Assembly: GCA_035758845.1 (NCBI GenBank)
Contig: DASTVZ010000149.1
Coordinates: 1 to 15,989, forward strand
Direction of reading: 5' to 3'
DNA from: JALZOC01 sp035758845
GTDB lineage: Bacteria; Acidobacteriota; Vicinamibacteria; Vicinamibacterales; 2-12-FULL-66-21
DNA length: 15,989 bases
Both the position numbers and the translations under genes were made by a program. The stretch's first letter is position 1, and each line of letters begins with the position of its first letter. Shown one piece after another: positions 13,191 through 15,989 of this stretch. The notes beneath the pieces were generated by a model. That model was not told the origin of the DNA and did not search any database. It worked only from the letters and a program-made list of their open reading frames with translations.

Positions 13191-14372
13191 TTGGCGCAAA
13201 GCATCAAGGATCTCGACCTCTCGGGGAAGCGGGTCTTCATTCGCGTCGATTTCAACGTCCCGATCAAGAGCGGCGCGATCACCGACGACACGCGGATTCG
13301 TGCGTCCCTTCCCACGATCAAATACGCGCTCGAGAAAGGGGCAACGGTCATCCTCGCGTCCCATCTCGGTCGGCCGAAGGGCAAGCCGAACCCGGAATTC
13401 TCGCTTCGGCCAGTGGCGGCGCGACTGTCAGAACGGCTGGGACGTCCAGTCGAATTCGGCGAGGACTGCATCGGTGAGGCTGCAAAAACGGCAATCGATC
13501 GGGCCGCGAAGGGCGGGAAGGTCGTCCTGCTCGAGAACCTGAGGTTCCACCCGGAAGAAGAAAAGAACGACGCGGGTTTCGCAAAAGAGCTGGCTTCGCT
13601 TGCAGACGTTTATGTCAACGACGCGTTCGGATCGGCGCACCGCGCGCACGCCTCAACCGAAGGCATCGTCCATCACGTGAAGCAGGCGGCTGCCGGTCTC
13701 TTGATGGCTGCGGAAGTGCAGTATCTGGGGAAAATCCTCGAGCATCCCGATCGCCCGTTCGTCGCCGTGCTTGGGGGCGCGAAAGTGTCGGACAAACTCG
13801 AGGTGATCCAGAACCTGGTCCCTCGCGTCGATGCCCTCCTCATCGGCGGCGCGATGGCGTACACGTTCTTCAAGGCTCGAGGGTTGCCCGTCGGCAAGTC
13901 GCTGGTTGAAGACGACCTCCTCGAATCGGCGCGCGAGGTCGAGAAGCAGGCGAGGGATCGTCAGCTTCGATTCGAGCTGCCGTCCGATCATGTCGTCGCA
14001 CCAAAGCTCGAAGCCGGAGCGCCGGCAGAGACGCTCGACGTCGCCGACGCGAAAATCGGCGATCGGATGGGGCTGGACATCGGTCCACAAACCATCGGCC
14101 GATACCGCGAGATCATTGCAGGGGCAAAAACCGTCACGTGGAACGGGCCGATGGGCGTCTTCGAAATTGACGAGTTCGCCAAGGGCACGATTGCGGTGGC
14201 AAAGGCGGTCGCGGACGTAAAAGGCACGACCGTTATTGGCGGTGGCGATTCGATCGCCGCGGTCGCAAAAGCTGGCGTCACCGATCGCATTACGCACATC
14301 TCGACCGGCGGCGGCGCGTCGCTCGAATTCCTCGGCGGCCGCAAACTCCCCGGAGTCGTCGCGCTGGGTTAG
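13191..14372 (+). CDS. pgk: Phosphoglycerate kinase
   Basis: A monomeric cytosolic kinase that passes phosphate from 1,3-bisphosphoglycerate to ADP. I start it at TTG 13191, two bases after the gapA stop, with AAGGGA 8 nt upstream. The longer frame back to 13113 lies inside gapA and has no family sequence. This gives 393 residues, normal for the family. Motifs in order: KRVFIRVDFNVP, ILASHLGRPKG, LLENLRFHPEEEKND, YVNDAFGSAHRAHAS, VLGGAKVSDKLEVI, GAMAYTF, and the C-terminal nucleotide site GGGDSIAAVAKAG followed by HISTGGGASLEFLGG. Translation is probably coupled to gapA. Confidence 0.97.
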   Translation: MAQSIKDLDLSGKRVFIRVDFNVPIKSGAITDDTRIRASLPTIKYALEKGATVILASHLGRPKGKPNPEFSLRPVAARLSERLGRPVEFGEDCIGEAAKTAIDRAAKGGKVVLLENLRFHPEEEKNDAGFAKELASLADVYVNDAFGSAHRAHASTEGIVHHVKQAAAGLLMAAEVQYLGKILEHPDRPFVAVLGGAKVSDKLEVIQNLVPRVDALLIGGAMAYTFFKARGLPVGKSLVEDDLLESAREVEKQARDRQLRFELPSDHVVAPKLEAGAPAETLDVADAKIGDRMGLDIGPQTIGRYREIIAGAKTVTWNGPMGVFEIDEFAKGTIAVAKAVADVKGTTVIGGGDSIAAVAKAGVTDRITHISTGGGASLEFLGGRKLPGVVALG

Positions 14373-14381
14373 AATTCGCCA

Positions 14382-15149
<768 letters not shown>

Positions 15150-15153
15150 AGTC

Positions 15154-15989
15154 TCACTCGAGCACATATACCGTGGCGAGCCCTTCGCCATCGCTGAATG
15201 GACCGAGGCTGCGAACTCCTTCCGCTGCTTCGAGCGTTGAGAGAATCTGCTCGTACACGTCACGGTCCTCACCATATCCGCTCTGATGAATCACCAGGTA
15301 TCGAACGCCCTCGCGGCGAAGAACGCGAAGTGAGAACGGCTCCGGAAACCGGCGCAGGTCGAGTAGCCGGCGAATGTAGCTTGCCGGGTAGAAACCGCTG
15401 TATCCATTGATCAGCGGCTTCCAATGGAAGATCGACAAATAGGCGTACTTGGGATCCGCACCTGGCAGTCCGTACTTCGGATCCTGTCCAGGCCGCAAAC
15501 TCGGGGTGGGCGCGGGAAACTCCGCAACGACGCCGGGTGGCTGAGTGGCCAGCAGTTTGTAGACAGCCGGCGCATCATTCGGATAAGTCACAAGCGGCAC
15601 CGAGGTGAAGTACTCGGTGAGCATAGCCATTAACAGAAAGGCAAGGAGAACCCGCCGGTGGCGAACGCGGAGAGATTCGACAAGAAACGAGTAGCCGAAT
15701 CCAGCGAGCACCGCCAGCGCGAACACCACGAATATGCCGAGGCGCGCAGGTGCGCGTAGCGCTCGAAACGGCGCGGCGTACTCATGAAGGAACGAATAGG
15801 AGTAGCCGCGAAGCCCGAGTGACGCCTCAAATGCAGCGACGCCGAGAAGGACATACACGATGATCACGCGCGATGGATGGCGCAACAGCATGGCGACAAT
15901 CGCAAGCAGGAAGGCGACCGCCCCTGGAAACAGGCGGCGCTCCATTTCTCCACGCGTCTGCCAGCGGCCGTAGAGCCAGTTGGTCGACG
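15154..15989 (-). CDS. C-terminal part of a multi-pass membrane protein (partial)
   Basis: The - strand frame is open to the right edge, so the N-terminus is outside the window. About 278 residues are visible. An ATG at 15945 is in frame, but the codons before it (NWLYGRWQTRGE) read like continued protein. Hydrophobic helices appear at LFPGAVAFLLAIVAMLL, VIIVYVLLGVAAFEASLGL, LGIFVVFALAVLAGFGYSFL and VLLAFLLMAMLTEYF. They are followed by a soluble C-terminal part with INGYSGFYPASYIRRLLDLR and VRYLVIHQSGYGED. The layout recalls large membrane proteins of the GT-C or YfhO kind, linked to surface glycans, but no catalytic residue is in view and I do not assign a function. Confidence 0.7.
   Translation of the reverse strand, partial: STNWLYGRWQTRGEMERRLFPGAVAFLLAIVAMLLRHPSRVIIVYVLLGVAAFEASLGLRGYSYSFLHEYAAPFRALRAPARLGIFVVFALAVLAGFGYSFLVESLRVRHRRVLLAFLLMAMLTEYFTSVPLVTYPNDAPAVYKLLATQPPGVVAEFPAPTPSLRPGQDPKYGLPGADPKYAYLSIFHWKPLINGYSGFYPASYIRRLLDLRRFPEPFSLRVLRREGVRYLVIHQSGYGEDRDVYEQILSTLEAAEGVRSLGPFSDGEGLATVYVLE

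Overview
This is a GC-rich bacterial chromosome segment from a Gram-negative organism that makes heptose-containing lipopolysaccharide (LPS). The best guess at lineage is Acidobacteriota, perhaps Vicinamibacteria. It rests on a remnant of an ADOP-type ABC permease, a REP-associated transposase with inverted end repeats, and intergenic DNA full of palindromic repeats with a CGCC...GAAGGCG pattern. The lineage is an inference, not a demonstration.

Left part (1-4070), an accessory-looking strip on the + strand. It holds the 3' end of an unrecognised gene, an RtcB-family RNA ligase (170-1582), a REP-associated tyrosine transposase (1744-2607) bracketed by a perfect 23-bp inverted repeat, a 28-bp tandem duplication that meets the broken start of an ADOP permease gene (2713-2872, - strand), and a DinB-family protein (2903-3451). 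Two tRNA genes follow, Val-UAC and Asp-GUC. Each is followed directly by a roughly 95-nt structured repeat that begins at the tRNA 3' end.

Middle part (4072-12088), one long - strand operon for lipid A and LPS inner core. In transcription order: waaA (Kdo transferase), lpxK (lipid A 4'-kinase), an LpxL-type acyltransferase, waaF (heptosyltransferase II), a 43-codon ORF built from a palindromic repeat, gmhB (heptose bisphosphate phosphatase), rfaE1/hldA kinase, rfaE2/hldC adenylyltransferase, waaC (heptosyltransferase I), and an ICMT-like membrane methyltransferase. Adjacent genes mostly overlap by 1-14 nt, so translation is probably coupled. Together they make ADP-heptose, finish the lipid A backbone, and add Kdo and the first heptoses. 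The sedoheptulose-7-phosphate isomerase (gmhA) and the epimerase (hldD) are not in the window.

Right part (12101-15149), a + strand glycolytic operon gapA-pgk-tpiA. It diverges from the LPS operon across about 90 bp that hold two candidate back-to-back promoters. Convergent with tpiA, four bases away, is the 3' part of a multi-pass membrane protein that runs off the right edge.

The items most worth a second look are the paired tRNA-tail elements, whose arms change together at three positions, and the small ORF that exactly fills the waaF-gmhB gap.
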